This document shows positions 1 through 12,700 of a stretch of 64,000 nt of DNA, one piece after another. The notes below the pieces were generated by a model. It had not been told where the DNA came from, ran no database searches, and saw only the letters and a program-made list of their open reading frames with translations. Numbering within the stretch: position 1 is the stretch's first letter; every line of letters begins with the position of its first letter. Both the position numbers and the translations under genes were made by a program. Source of the stretch: Sphaerolaimus hirsutus (lineage: Eukaryota; Nematoda; Chromadorea; Monhysterida; Sphaerolaimidae); the NCBI GenBank assembly GCA_964036195.1, contig OZ038453.1, positions 10,803,469 through 10,867,468 of the forward strand, read 5' to 3'.

Positions 1-2235
1 ACACAGCTTCTCCGACGAAAATGCAATTTAGTTGCACATGACTCTCACACAGCCATTGCATGGTTCACAGCACAGCCAAATTCAATTGCCGAATTCCAAT
101 CTTGCAGCCGTCTTTCCTCACATCCAGAAAAGGCATGTATTTTCTTCATGCATAAAGCACACGCTTTTTCTCAACTCAAAGTAAGCAATGAGCTCCCAAA
201 GGGAATTGTGAGCTACCAATTTCGTGCGCAAGTGGTAACAACACATATATGTGAACGCGCTGGTGAAAAGTCTCGAGAGAGAATTTCTGAATAGCTGTGA
301 ACGGCCGGAATTACTTGTGTTTCCCCCCCCCCACAAAAAAAATCCATTTTTGGCACTTGACTGCATCAAACAGATAGTATCAAGTCAACATAACTTTTTT
401 CGCAACTAATAGACATTTGTGCACTTTTATGTAGATATTTACACAACAGTAATGCATTGCAGTGCATGGGGATGGCCTGAGCTACTTTTTAAAGTAGTTT
501 AAAAACTACTTTTTACTTAAAATCTAGATTGAAGCTATTATTTATCACCTAATTATTATTTAAAAGTTGATAAATAGTCAATATGTATAGAAAAATCGGC
601 GTTTCATATGGTAGAAATATAATAGGCAAAGTAAGGTTGTGTCCAGTGGAAGTTCCCTCCACACAAAGTCACAACTGTCTGATGATAAGCAATATTAATA
701 AATGATGAAATTTGAGTAAAAATATTTCTAAAGTAAAAATGGATACAGTGGATATATTCCAATAAAATTCATGCTGTTTAAAATTAATAAATAGTTATTT
801 AAAACCCACATAATTACATAAATTGACCCACATACAAGTGCACATTTAAAAAAGCACTTCATTTAAAAAAAGGTTTTAAAAAGACAACACACTAAAAAGT
901 TGACTTTTGCCATCCCCAGTCCAACGCATGCACTGAAAAGCTCATTGCTACATGTCATCTTTCTCACCACCGCGTGCCTTGATTCACGCACATCTTAGCA
1001 TTGGTGAATCTGGTCCCATTTCAATATCAACCCTACTCTACACATGTTCCCAGTGTGTATATGTGGGTTTGCATGTCCAAAGTCCATTGGCGGGAAATTT
1101 ACAACTGCTTAAATGTGTTTTTTTCATGGTTGTGTTTGACTTTTGTATATCATGTTACATCTGGAAAAGTAAAATGATCTGATGAACCCCATTCCCATGC
1201 GCTGAAGTCAAATACCAATTTTGATCCCATTTTCAACACTGGCATTAATTCACACAAGCAGACTTGATTTCTCAATAACCATGCGCACTTTCCATGAGGC
1301 ACATGCACCAGAATGTATTTTTGTAAAAGCCTTGTAATGCTAGGTTGTCATAACCTTCCAAATTTAAGCTGAACCTTGACACGAAACCTCCATAAAAGTC
1401 ACACAATAGAGCCTCAAAAACTAATAAAAAGTTGCCAAGTGCACACGCATAGTTCAATCAAAGTGCTAGTTCAGTCTTTCAACTGCTCTGTGATTAAAAG
1501 TGCCTCCATGCGCCATGTCAAGAATAATTGCGCAGGAAGCGTCTCATGTGCAAAACTATTAGCCATGCACACGCCAACTTGATGGTTAGGGCCAAAAAGT
1601 ACAATTTTAGTGCCTTTCTTTTCAGTTTTAGCTCGGTTTTTGAACTACCATATGATATTTATATTTACATGCGTTGATATAAGCTTGCCTTCACATTAGC
1701 ACCCGATATTTTTCACCGCTTATCAGGTAACTAAACACACCAAAAAAAGTCTACACAATTTTAGAAAGTTCCAAAAAGTCTAAAAAGGTTTTTTTGGCAA
1801 ATTTCCAAAACATGCGAACGTCGGGCGGGCGGCGGCAACGCTACCCATACTCCAGTCTGCGGCACACGAACAGCGGCCTTCCCACAGCACCGATTGATGC
1901 AAAACATTTTGCAAATGCACACTGATTAGGGATGGAAATAGCGCCATTGTTTCGTGCGCAAATGGCGCAATTTATCTGGGATCTTTTTTATTGAGGAAAA
2001 TTACAGCACAAATGCAAAGAACACTATAACACTTTTTCAAAAGAGAAAAGTTGTAAAGGCGCCAAAGCGGCGCCACAACACACAAACTATGCTTTGACAA
2101 TGGTGTCAAAACCATGCCACCAATAGAAAATTCGATTATGGCCACATGAGGGAGCTCTCCTTGATGCACTCTGCTCAAATCCAAAAACAAAAAAAAAGAA
2201 AACAAAATTTATTTCTCGACCCAATCCCGGTCAAA
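1..2235. other. Gene-free left edge
   Basis: No open frame here looks coding. Bases about 467 to 918 are bounded by a short inverted repeat: TGGGGATGGC on the left and GCCATCCCCA on the right, with AT-rich palindromic stretches between. This resembles a decayed hAT-type element, but I could not see a convincing duplicated flank. A lone TAGGGATGG end stands near 1927 without a partner. The rest is AT-rich unique-looking sequence and may hold the promoter or 5' untranslated exons of the gene that starts at 2236. Confidence 0.4.
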
Positions 2236-3463
2236 ATGTGCACCATCGAGGCTGTCCCAGCGAACGAAACAGTCGCTGGCAACAGCACCACATCGGCACC
2301 ATCAAATGGCCAGCTGAGACAGCAGCACTCGCTGGACAGCCAGCACACCACAAGTGACATGGCTGGCAAGGCGCCAATACACACGGATGAGCACCGGGCG
2401 CAGGCCACACCCACGCCAGACCACAATCACAATGTCAGCAGACATGTCAGTGATGGTGGTGGTGGTGAGATGGCAGAAACTGGTGATAGTAGTGCAGTGG
2501 AGAAATCATCGCAGGTTGCTTGTTGTGGTTTGGGCGCGCGTGATTGACCATTTGTAAATATGTATTCACACATGGCTATTGCAATGTGATTTTCACATTT
2601 TGTTGCAATGTGTTTGATGCACTTGTATTCAGACAGAGGTAACAAAGATGATGAAATGTCCACAGCAAGGTTGCTTAAACATTTTCAAATCTCCTTGGTG
2701 CTGTAAATATTTACATATAGTCAACTCAGCTCACCAGAAAAAAGTCCAAAAACAAAACTATCAATCTATCACACACACCTAACAACCTAATCCAGGTGCT
2801 GACCCAAGTCGGATTAGACCCAGCTTGGCAGCCGCCGCAAGAAGCAAATGTCCACCACGCTGGCAGGGTGCCAGCAATGCATAATGGCCCAAAATATGGC
2901 ACTGGCGGCAAGAAGTACATCGCCCCACAGCAAAACGATGAAATGATGGATAGCAGCACTTTTACGCTGGATTGGCGCTTTATAAATAGAATCTCTGTGC
3001 TGCAGATGGCCGCGGCTACGGTGAGTGTTGGCCAGGTGCCAATTTCACGAGTTTTCAAGTGACAAACGGTAAACCGTAAGTCAACGTGAAGAGTGAATTT
3101 ACACCCAACTTGTCAACTTTGCATGATTCTCAAATCCACCCGCCAATGACTGACCACTGCCCACTCTCGCGCACAAATCGACCCAAATCGGATAATAATC
3201 CCCGCCAGGTGTCGCTCGTGTGCATGGTGGGCGCCATGTGGGGCGGAGCCAACCGGACGTCCACCTACACCGGGTGTTCCTGGTCCATCTTTCTGTTGCT
3301 GTCGGCCGTATCCGGCGTGCTAGCGGCCAAGAGACGCAGCTACGCCTATGGCATAGCGTTCCTGGTGACCATGTGCTTTCAGACGTTTATGAATTGGTCC
3401 ACGCTATGCTTCGTGGTTTATATTGGATATACGATCGATGAACGCTCCAAGGGTTGGTTTTAG
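2236..3463 (+). CDS. Small multi-pass membrane protein, family unknown
   Basis: Three exons join in phase 0: 2236-2514, 2796-3020 and 3209-3463, giving 252 residues. Donors are CAG|GTTGCT and ACG|GTGAGT; acceptors are ATCCAG and CGCCAG. Residues 1-150 are polar and rich in Gln, His, Ser and Gly, so probably a disordered cytoplasmic tail. After an arginine-containing stretch (WRFINRIS) there are about four hydrophobic segments: one across the exon 2/3 junction (AAATVSLVCMVGAMW), then FLLLSAVSGVLAA, YGIAFLVTMCF and LCFVVYIGY. An NRT glycosylation site lies between the first two, which fits an extracellular loop. It ends with DERSKGWF and a stop. I do not recognise the family; a tetraspan or MARVEL-like layout is possible. 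The stop follows an AAGGGTTGG stretch that could hide another donor, so the C-terminus could be longer. The start is the first in-frame Met with a plausible context; an upstream in-frame Met exists at 2146. Confidence 0.6.
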
Positions 3464-4086
3464 GGGGGGTTATTGAATTCACTTAATTTTCTAACAGTTT
3501 ACAATGAAAATCTCGGACGCAGGCAGGGGTATCTTGAATTTTGACCCTCCGAGTGGTTGGATAGATAGCAAATCGCTCCTCCGGAGGGATAGACAGCTGA
3601 AAAATTTTCTGGGGGGGGGGGGGTTTGGGGGGGGGTTGTGGTGGTTCGATATATAGGCTTTTTCGGGGCATAGAAGGAAGAATCGGGAGAAAAATCGTGT
3701 AAAAGTGTAAAAAAAGTTTTAATATCGTGTAAAAAAGGTGTAAAATAGCTCAAAATGGGTATACAAGAGCATATAGTACTTAAAATAGCTGAAAATAGGC
3801 AGTTAGACGCATGAACCAGTGATTTTGAAGGTGGAAATCTATATATAGGTATGAAAAATAGCGATTTTGAGCGAAAATTGGGGTATAGTTTCTGAAAAAT
3901 CGTTCCAGATAGGTAGATAGCTGAGCGATTTGGGGGGGGGGGGGTTAGAAGGTAGTAGCCCAAAATTTTGCCTCCGGGATAGATAGATAGCTGAGCGGCC
4001 TCCGGGATAGATAGATAGCTGGGCGGTTTGGGGGGGGGGGTAACCCCCCCCCCAACCCCCCATTCGAGACCCCTGGACGCAGGGTT

Positions 4087-5570
4087 AGGGTTCAAACGGG
4101 ATTGACTTAGCGGGATCAGAATCGGCATTGGTTTTTGAGTTTTCGCAAACGGGGTCTGGTCAGGGATCGGGATTCGTTTTTGAGATTCTGGGATCGGAAT
4201 CAAAGTTTCGGGATCGGGTAGGGTTGGGGAACCGAACCGGACCGAACCGAACCGAACCGAGAACCAAGCACAATTTTGGAACCGAGAACCGAGAACCGGA
4301 ACCGAAAAAAATACCCGAACCGGAACCGAGAACCGGCACTCAGACCCGGAACCGAACTAAAGAACCGAAAGAACCGAAATTTTTTACAATAATCAGCGGC
4401 CACCCCCCCCCTTTCCGGGTGAGAGTAGGAAGATGCATGGAAATGTAACTTCCGGCATCAATTTTTAGGCTGATTTGTAAAAATTTTGCACGCAAGCGCG
4501 CAATTCTTGCTTCACGTGACCGGTGATTTCATCTCACCGGTCGCGCAGCCTCATGTGTTCACGATCCCGCCTAAAATGTGTATATGTATGTAAAATACAT
4601 ATACACATTCCTAGGGTGAGACCAGAAAAGTCCAGGAAAATGACACTTTCATTACAATATTCCTACGTTTTGTAAAAATTTTGCGCACAAGTGCGCAATT
4701 TCCCACCACCCACAAGGCATTTCCTCTAGATACTTCCCGTAAATGCAAATCAATGTCAAAACCTCAATTTTTTGCCTGTTGCTGTGTATTGTATGTTTAT
4801 TTACCTACAAATATGTCAGTTTTTGGTGCTAGCGCCAACGCCAATGGCGCCATGGCGTGGCGCCTACAAATGGCGCTAGCGCCTAGCACCATTTCTTCAC
4901 TCAGTATGGAAAAATTTCAGGGGGGGGGGGCTGAGCCCCCCCATTCGCGAGGCTCCGTAAACAAACAGCCCTCCCCCCCACTCCAAAATCCTGGATACGT
5001 CCCTGCCCACCCGTACACCAGGCTCAGTAAACAAACAGACACCATGCTCAAAAGGGGCCTCAAATGTACCTGGCCCCCGAAACAAGGGGTCTACATGCGC
5101 ACTGGGTTTACATGCGCACTGAGTTTTGGCCATCTGGGGCACCTACACCAATGCCAATGGTGCCATGACGTGGCGCCTATGAATGGCGCGAGCGCCATGA
5201 CACCATTCCGCCACTACAGGGGCAAAATTTTAGGGGGGGGTTGTTTTATGTTGTTTTTCCTTTGTTCAGCTTATTAATTTTGTATTCCTGATTTTTTCAT
5301 TACCCGATACCCGACTTTTTCATTACCCGGAACCGAAATTTTTGACAATTTGGGACCGAAAGAACCGAACCGGAACCGAACTTAAGAACCGAACCGAGAA
5401 CCGGAACCGAAAATTTTGAGGAACCGAGAATTGAGAACCGAACCGAAATTTTTTAGAACCGAGAACCGAGAACCGGAACCGAAAATTTTGAAATTCCCAA
5501 CCCTAGGATCGGGACTGCCAAATCCCACAATTTTTTGACATTCGGGATCGGGATCCCGTTTGAACACAAA
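4087..5570. mobile_element. Older hAT-like element hosting a second insertion
   Basis: The left end has GGTTCAAACGGGAT and the right end ATCCCGTTTGAAC. The flanks GCAGGGTT and GCGGGGTT match at 7 of 8 bases. The interior has repeated GGGATCGG-type units. A fragment with the same right end is seen near 18300-18470. The exact terminal bases are uncertain because the right end has diverged. Confidence 0.55.
4219..5505. mobile_element. hAT-like element, GAACCGAACCG family
   Basis: The ends are TAGGGTTGGG and CCCAACCCTA, flanked by an exact 8-bp duplication GGATCGGG (4211-4218 and 5506-5513). Arrays of AACCG and GAACCGAGAACCG lie inside both ends (4229-4370 and 5325-5490). The interior carries debris of the CAGGGACGTA family, ending near 5005. 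A diverged piece of this family lies at about 17930-18003. Confidence 0.9.
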
Positions 5571-5925
5571 GCGGGGTTCGAAACCGTCTGTCAATTTTGT
5601 ATCAGTGCTTAGCTAAATATTCCACATGTTAAAAATAATGAGATGAAAATATGCGCTACAAATTGAGATTAATGCGCGAAACTGAAAGAAATTATGCTCA
5701 AACACGATCATCGCAAAAAAGACTCTTCAAAAACATTTTGAAATAAAAAATCTCAACCCCCCACAGCCTACTACACGGGCCAGGGTCACTCTTTGCTAAT
5801 GACAATAACCCTGGTTGAAATCGGAGCCCTATGCAGACATAGGAGCCCTAGACAGATAATCACGCCAGTGCCAATGGCGAAGTGGACAAGGGATTGGATG
5901 GACATAGACAGGTCGGGTTTGATAC

Positions 5926-6032
5926 TACCGTACATGCTCGAATAAGACCCCCGCGAATAAACCCGCCCCCCCCCCCGTCAAAAACTCAACAAAAAAATAA
6001 CTCTCTGGGGTCTTATTCGAGGATATACGGTA
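5926..6032. repeat. Foldback repeat, GCTCGAATAAGAC arms
   Basis: A 107-base palindrome starting TACCGTA and ending TACGGTA; the arms read CTCGAATAAGACCCC and GGGTCTTATTCGAG. It is the smallest clean copy of the TACCGTATTT family in the window. Confidence 0.75.
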
Positions 6033-6789
6033 AATAGAGCGATGCTACGTTTGTGCTGACTTGACATAACACGATGGCAAATGCGAATGCAAAATGAACT
6101 TTGAAAAATATGACCCTGCTATAATTCAAAGTGCCAAATACTTTAGGGTTTCAAGTTGAAGTTTCAAGTTTTAAGTTCAACTTTTAAGTTTCGTCAATGA
6201 AAGGCGCCACACACGCTGCATGTCAACTGAATTCGTGTCAACTAAATTTCAGTGAATTATGTGATTTCAGCTTTCCTATCTGATAGAGCCTAGTGAAATT
6301 TACACAAAGACACATAATTCTCATTGTTTCTGTTAAGTGTGATGCTTTATAAAAAATTTTTTAGAGTTATTTAGTTGACACAAATTTGCGATGTCAACTA
6401 GCGTGTGTGGGCCCAAAGCGATTTTCAACAGTTGATTTACACATCAAAGCAACTACTTTACAGCGCTATTGAACAAAGTGATCAGCAGATCAGAAGCGAA
6501 CACAGCGTGCAATGAACCCTGAGAATTGGCCACTACAGAATGAAAGGGAAAAAGAATTATATTTATCATGATATGTTATAATTATGGAGGTCTATAAGCT
6601 TAAAAGCCTGAAACGCGCCATCTTTGGTTCGAATTTTTGTAAATATTTATAAAATGACTTTTGTAGCTTTTATTTGCCGTAAGTGTCGTGGGCCTGTGTC
6701 ATTTGATATCTAAGAGCTATATTTTTATTTGTTCCCTTGAATACACCAACTTCTGTACCCGACCCGATGTGATTTTCCAAGGGTACACG

Positions 6790-7245
6790 CAGGGACGTAT
6801 CCAGGATTTTTGAGCGGGGGGGCTGCTTGTTTACGGAGCCCGGCGAACGGGGGGGGGGCTCAGCCCCCCCCCAAAAAAAAAAAATTTTACCTACGTGGTA
6901 GCGGAAAGACGTCATCGTGCTGGCGCCATTCGTAGGCGCAACACCATGGCCCCATTGGCGCTGGCGTTGGCGCCAGAAATCGCTTATATGTATGTAAATA
7001 TACATACGTATAGAGCAAAAACACGCCAATTAGTGTATAAAATAGTGAAGTGAGAGTACGGGGACCGATTTACCAACAATACATCTGCAGAAAGGGCAAA
7101 TGCGCGCATGCGCGCAAAAAATTTTACATTACACCTTCAAAAGTGGTACAACAAGTTGCATTTTCACCGACTTTTTCATGTCCCACCCGGGAACGGGGGG
7201 GGGGGGCTGCAGCCCCCCCCCCCGCCCCACCTGGATACGTCCTTG
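6790..7245. mobile_element. hAT-like element, CAGGGACGTA family
   Basis: The left end is CAGGGACGTATCCAGG; the right end is CCTGGATACGTCCTTG, one mismatch in the outermost six bases. The flanks are an exact 8-bp duplication GGTACACG (6782-6789 and 7246-7253). Long G and C runs sit just inside both ends, followed by TGTTTACGGAGCC-like sequence. Confidence 0.88.
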
Positions 7246-7675
7246 GGTACACGGGATACTTAAACGCCGTGGCATGATTTCTATTAAAAACGCGCGGTTA
7301 AAGCTTTTCCTTTTCGTTGCAGACACAAATATATGTATAAAAATTCCATAAGTTTACACTTTCACACGTCGTTCACGCTGGACGGGTGCCAACAGTATTC
7401 AACTCATGCGATTACGTTTCAAAGAACGAAAAATTCATCGCTGTTATAACGTTCTTCGTTAACGAATTTACAGCAAACAATTTTTCCAACTTCCCATAAA
7501 AATGGCAGTCCTTAATCATCATTGGCACGCCTCCAACGTGAGACATAAATAACTGCGCGTGCAGAGTGTCACGTCACTTGATTTTACAAAAAACACACAT
7601 CTCTCGCCCAATTATCCGACTCCCCCCCCCCCAAAAAAAAAATACCTAACAACACCTCTAGAAAATCAAACCAAC

Positions 7676-9773
7676 CCATGACATCCAGAGATATGTCGAT
7701 GTCCAAACTGCCAGCCTTGTTCACAGCCAGACACGTGTAGGTGCCTTCGTGGTCAAGTTCGGCGCTGGAGATCGTCACCTGAGTGGGCGGAGTCGAGATT
7801 GGGCGAGTGGACTGGATTTTAACTAGGTACATTGTAATTAGGGATGGAAAAAAAGCGCTTTTTTTTAACGGCCCCGCTTTTTTTTAAAAAAAAGCGCTTT
7901 TTTTAAAAAAAAAGCGCTTTTTTTTAAAAAAACGCACTTTTTTCGCTTTTTTTAAAAAATGTCGGGACGTTCACTTAAAAGCTCCCAAATATGGTTCTGT
8001 ATCAATATATACAGGTATATCAGACAAGTGGCAGTGCTTGTGATGATATATAGCCATAGAATGGCTGTGTAGCAATAGGATAGCATTATAAGTGGCGATT
8101 TCTGACAAAAAATACTTTTAATTTTGACTCATTATGTATATCGCCCTTTGTAAATGTTTCGCGACTTCAAGTGAAGTGAGGCATGAAATAGTGCTTATAA
8201 ATAAGGCTATAAGAGAAGGCTAATACATTGAGAGTAATGTTTTACACTGTAGAAGTATGTGGTAGGACATTGGCTGGATATTCTATGCTACACTAACATA
8301 TCACTACTTATTATTATATGATAGCATACAGGAATAGAAGAAATGGAACTAAAAATGCCACAAAACCGATGAAAATAACCACCAGTGCTAATGTGCATGT
8401 GAAATCGCGCGCTTGCGCGCGAAAAATTGGAAAATACCTAGTGTTTAAGTTAGGGTTGGCCGATGTTTTTTTTTAAACGTTTTTTATTAAAAAAAAACGT
8501 TTTTTTTTAAAAAAAAACATGACGTCCCAAATGTTTTTTTTTAAAAAAAAACATCGACCGAAATTTTTAGTACTAAGCACTAGGTATTTTGCAAAAATTT
8601 TGCGCGCAAGCGCGCAATTTCACACACAAATTGACATTGGCGGTTGTTTTAATTGGTTTTGTGGCATTTTTAGTATCAAAGTATCCATTTCTATGTGCTA
8701 CCATGGGTTAATAAGCCGTCATATGTTGCTGTAGTATATAATATTGAGGTAATGTGCTTCCATGTACCTCCACAGTGTGTAACTTCACTCCCAAAGTGAC
8801 AACCTCGTTTTATAACCTTGTTTGATCACTATTCCGTGCCAAACTTTACCTGAAGTCACGAACATTCGACTATAAGGCGATATACGAACGATATGTCGAC
8901 GAAAAATGGATATTTTTGACACAAATCACCACTTATAATGCTATCCCATGGCTCCACAGACATTATATGGTCATATATAACATCACAGAGTATTGCCACT
9001 GTCTGATATACCTATATATGTTGACACAAGGTCATATCTGGGAGCTTTTAAAAAAAAACGTTTTTTATTAAAAAAAAACGTTTTTTTTTAAAAAAAAACG
9101 TTTTTTTTTAAAAAAAAACATCGAGTTAAAAAAAAACGTTTTTTTTCCAACCCTAGTTTAAGTACTGAAAATTTTTGCCAGCGCTCTTTTTTAAAATAAA
9201 GCGCTGGGACCCTTGCGCTTTTTTTTAAAAAAAACGGCGTTTTTTTTAAAAAAAGCGCTTGAAAAAAAGCGCTGGCCATCCCTAATTGTAATTATATTCC
9301 TTTTTATTTTAGTTTGGCAATTTTCCATGGAAAAATTCATTGGTTTGTTAATTCATTAAAAGATTCACTACTTATGGACACACCTACTGCCAAATAGGAT
9401 AAGTTCGATAGAACATTTATCGAAAATCGACAAGAGCAAAAATTGACATAAAATACTGAACATCGATAATTTTTCACATCAAATATCGACAGACAAAATG
9501 TCGATAAAAAATCCGACAGCAACATATCGACATCGAAAAAGTAACAAAACATCAGTCTATAAACCCAACCCAAACCACAAAACATTACCGTTTTCTTATC
9601 TTCCGACAACAACACGCCCCTCAATTCCTGTTCGGGTCTGAGAAGTTGGCCATTTGCCAACCAATTGACATCTGGCTCGGGAACTCCGCGCACGGGACAG
9701 CCGAAAGATATTGAGTTGTTCTGCATTACTCGCACTTTGCGCGACCATTTCGTCTCGTCCAGGTTTGGTGGTA
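7676..9773 (-). CDS. Hemicentin exons 32-33: Ig domain 13
   Basis: Exons 9589-9773 and 7676-7778, residues about 1511-1606. Landmarks are [28 protein letters not shown] then [16 protein letters not shown] and LAVNKAG. Two acceptors fit in phase 0; CTCAG|GTG at 7778 gives an uninterrupted Ig strand and is preferred to the one 12 codons upstream. The intron between the two exons consists mostly of a nested hAT-like pair. The donor ATGG|GTTGGT leaves phase 1, as expected before a further Ig domain. Confidence 0.85.
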
Positions 9774-12700
9774 CTGTTTAGAGTGAAGGGGGATAATTTG
9801 AGTGAGGATTTGTCAAAAAAATAACATTTTTGCACTTGTTTACACTTATCTGTATAACAATCTGCACAATTTTTTCACTGTAATTCACACATTTTTACAT
9901 ACTTTTCACATAAGGCGTTGTGTCTGATAAAAAAATCTGATAAAAAAAACAAGTAAAAAGTGGATTCAAAAAAGTATGTTGGAATGTAGATAGAAGTAAA
10001 AAATGTAAAATGGAAATAATTGCATAGAAACACACAGGAAAAATCCAAAATTCCACAATTTTCCATAAGAAATCATTCAAGCCAAAAAAATGAATACTCA
10101 AGTTCACTAACCCAAAACTTCAACTTCAAAAGTTTTGCTGCCCTCTCCAGCTGGATTTCTAGCGACACACTTGTAAACTCCCGCATCAATAACTTGTGCC
10201 TTATTTATGTGTAAACGTCTGTGGTCTTCTGATAAAACGATGTTTGTGGAGCCTTCGGGAAGGGGGCGCCCATCCATCGACCAAGTGATCTGAATTAAAA
10301 AAGTGAGGTAATAAAGGTTGTGTCGATTTGGAAAAAAGCCAGCGGACATCCAGGCACCCTGAAACATGTCAAACAGAATGTCATGTATACTCGGCGGACA
10401 TCACACTTAGTACGAAAAACTACCATAACCCATCTAATACAGAACCAAATTTTTTAGTTTTTTCATCATAATATTTCGTTAAACTATGAAATAGTTACCT
10501 AATTACGAAATTTATCATAATATTTTATTCACTAAAACATGGTAGGTTTCCATACTATGTGTGCCATCCACCGAGTACAATTAAAATGTAAAATATCTGG
10601 TAAAAAAATAGAAGAAAGTTTGACCAGGAACTTTTTTCAAACATTTACATGAATTTCACAAATTTGTCCGACATCTTTCATTTTACTTCACATTTTACAG
10701 GGTCTGGAACTGGCCCCAGATGGCAAATACATAAATAAACAAAGCATACATTCTCACATTCTCAAAATAGTCCAAAACAATACGAAAACATGTAAAAAAG
10801 ATTTGCGCGTTTAAAGGGATCTTCTGTTTACACAAAGAGATCGCAATCGGACCATTTGATTGACCTCACAACGACCGTATCAAATGTAATTACTTACCTC
10901 CGGTATGGGCGTAGAGAAAACGGGACAATAAAGACTGAAGGCACCGCCAACGAGTACAGTTTCCTTGACGACTTTCTCCTGATCGGGTATGTCTGGTGGC
11001 ACTGAAAAAAGATCAATATCATTGTGAAAGGAAATGTAAGCGCAAGTAGCGACAATTGCCAGAAAACTTCCAGCAGTAACTACCGTATACTAATGAATTG
11101 AACGTAGATTCGCTACTCATCTAAACCCGCTAACGTATCTGATTAGGTTATTCTTTCAGATAAGGTAAAAATTATCGCCCTTCCCAAATCAGAATGCCAA
11201 AAAATGAATACTGCAACGTGGCTGCAAATTCAATCGCCAATACCAACTCAAACCCAACCCACCAATAACAGTCATCTTCACGACTTTCTCGTCCTGGCCG
11301 GCGGGATTCACCGCGCGGCACACGTAGGCGCCGTGGTCCGAGCTGGTCACCTTGTCCAGTTCCAGCGTGCCGTCGGGCCGCACCGACACCCCGTCGGAGC
11401 TGGTGATGCGCGCGCCGCGTCTGAGAGTCGTGGGGGGAATTGAATGGTGTGGTGTTGGTTTCGGTTGGCGATGCACGTAATAGTTGACACGGACGAATGG
11501 TGTCAACTGGGCCGACTCGTTTTGATCCTGCTGATTTTAGTTGACGGGTCGCAGAAGGAAGTTCAGATGCGCATACCAATGTTAATTCATTTTCGACATT
11601 GCCGCATGTGCACTTGGAAATTGTCATGCGACCCGTCAACTGGAATGGAAGCCAGTTGACACCCAGTTTGCGTAGCGCCGTTGTATTTGGAATTGAAATG
11701 TCAGTGAATGTGGGTTAACTGTTCAGACAATTATCCCTGACCGTGAAGAAATAAATATAATATTTTCGGCAACACCAAAATTTGTATCAATTCACACATC
11801 GCATGTAAGCGTCATAACGCTTTTCACTGCCCCGTGAAGCGATTTTTGGGCTGATTAAATTGACAAATCAAACTACAATACACGAAAAATATAAATAAAT
11901 AATAATAAAAAACAGAAAAAGTGTTCACAAACCTGTACCAGTGAATCTCTGGCTTGGGGCTGCCAGTAGCGAGACAGGTCAATCGAATTTCCCCTCCTTC
12001 ACTGACGGAATACTCAGCGGGGGTGGTGGGCAGAATTATTGCCGGCTCTGTGACATTGTGATTTTTTGTGTATTTAAATAAATGTGGTCTAAATAAAATT
12101 TATTGTGCTGCCATTTGTTTAGTTGAGCGGAAAAATTCAGATTCCAAGAATCGACAGATTTGTGTGTGTTTTACATTTATATTGTTTGATATGCGTCATC
12201 GAATAACTGGCCCTTCAAACTAGCTAATAAAACTTTGTTGGCACAAATTTTTTGGTGCATACACATCACCTCCCAACCATGATTTCATGCATACCCTCAA
12301 AGAAACTCACAAATTTCTAACATATCTACGAAAGACAATGGAAAACCTGTCAATGTAGAAAAAAAAACAAGAACTAAAACAACGAACCCTGCACAACCAC
12401 ATTAGTGGTCCTTTGGTCAGAACCAGCTGCATTTTTAGCGACGCACGTGTACGCGCCGGCGTGGGTCAAATCAGCTTTGGACATGCGTAGGGTGCCGTCC
12501 GGGTCAATTGACACGAACGCATCGGGCTGGATCTGAACAGCAAGTTGGTACGAGTTGTTGTCAATCGAAGCGTGCAAATGACCAAAAGCAATAGTGGCCA
12601 AAGTGAAAGTGTAAATATCAATTAGGGATGGCCGAAAAAGGTGATTCAAACGACCTGAGGGGTTTTATAAAAAAAACGGGTTTTTTTCAACAAAAAAACC

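Larger units (their letters stand above)
3464..7675. other. Repeat-filled interval between genes
   Basis: No exon recognised. It holds long G runs with TTTCGATAGATAGAT-like units (3590-4070), the nested hAT-like pair at 4087-5570, a short foldback at 5926-6032, a palindromic stretch near 6220-6420 (GTGTCAACT ends) and the element at 6790-7245. The next 3' exon of the hemicentin gene should lie here or beyond the left edge; I looked on the minus strand for an Ig-type Cys/Trp/Cys pattern with a phase-1 acceptor and did not find one. Confidence 0.5.

Noticed and set aside
467-918. hAT-like element with TGGGGATGGC ends
   Set aside because: The ends are inverted but no matching 8-bp flanks were found, so it is mentioned only as a degenerate inverted repeat.
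3499-4203. 234-codon open frame on the - strand rich in Pro and Ser
   Set aside because: Made of C runs and CTATCTATC-like repeat units; a by-product of low-complexity sequence.
4128-4448. Arg/Glu/Pro-rich open frame
   Set aside because: It is the AACCG array of the element at 4219-5505 read as protein.
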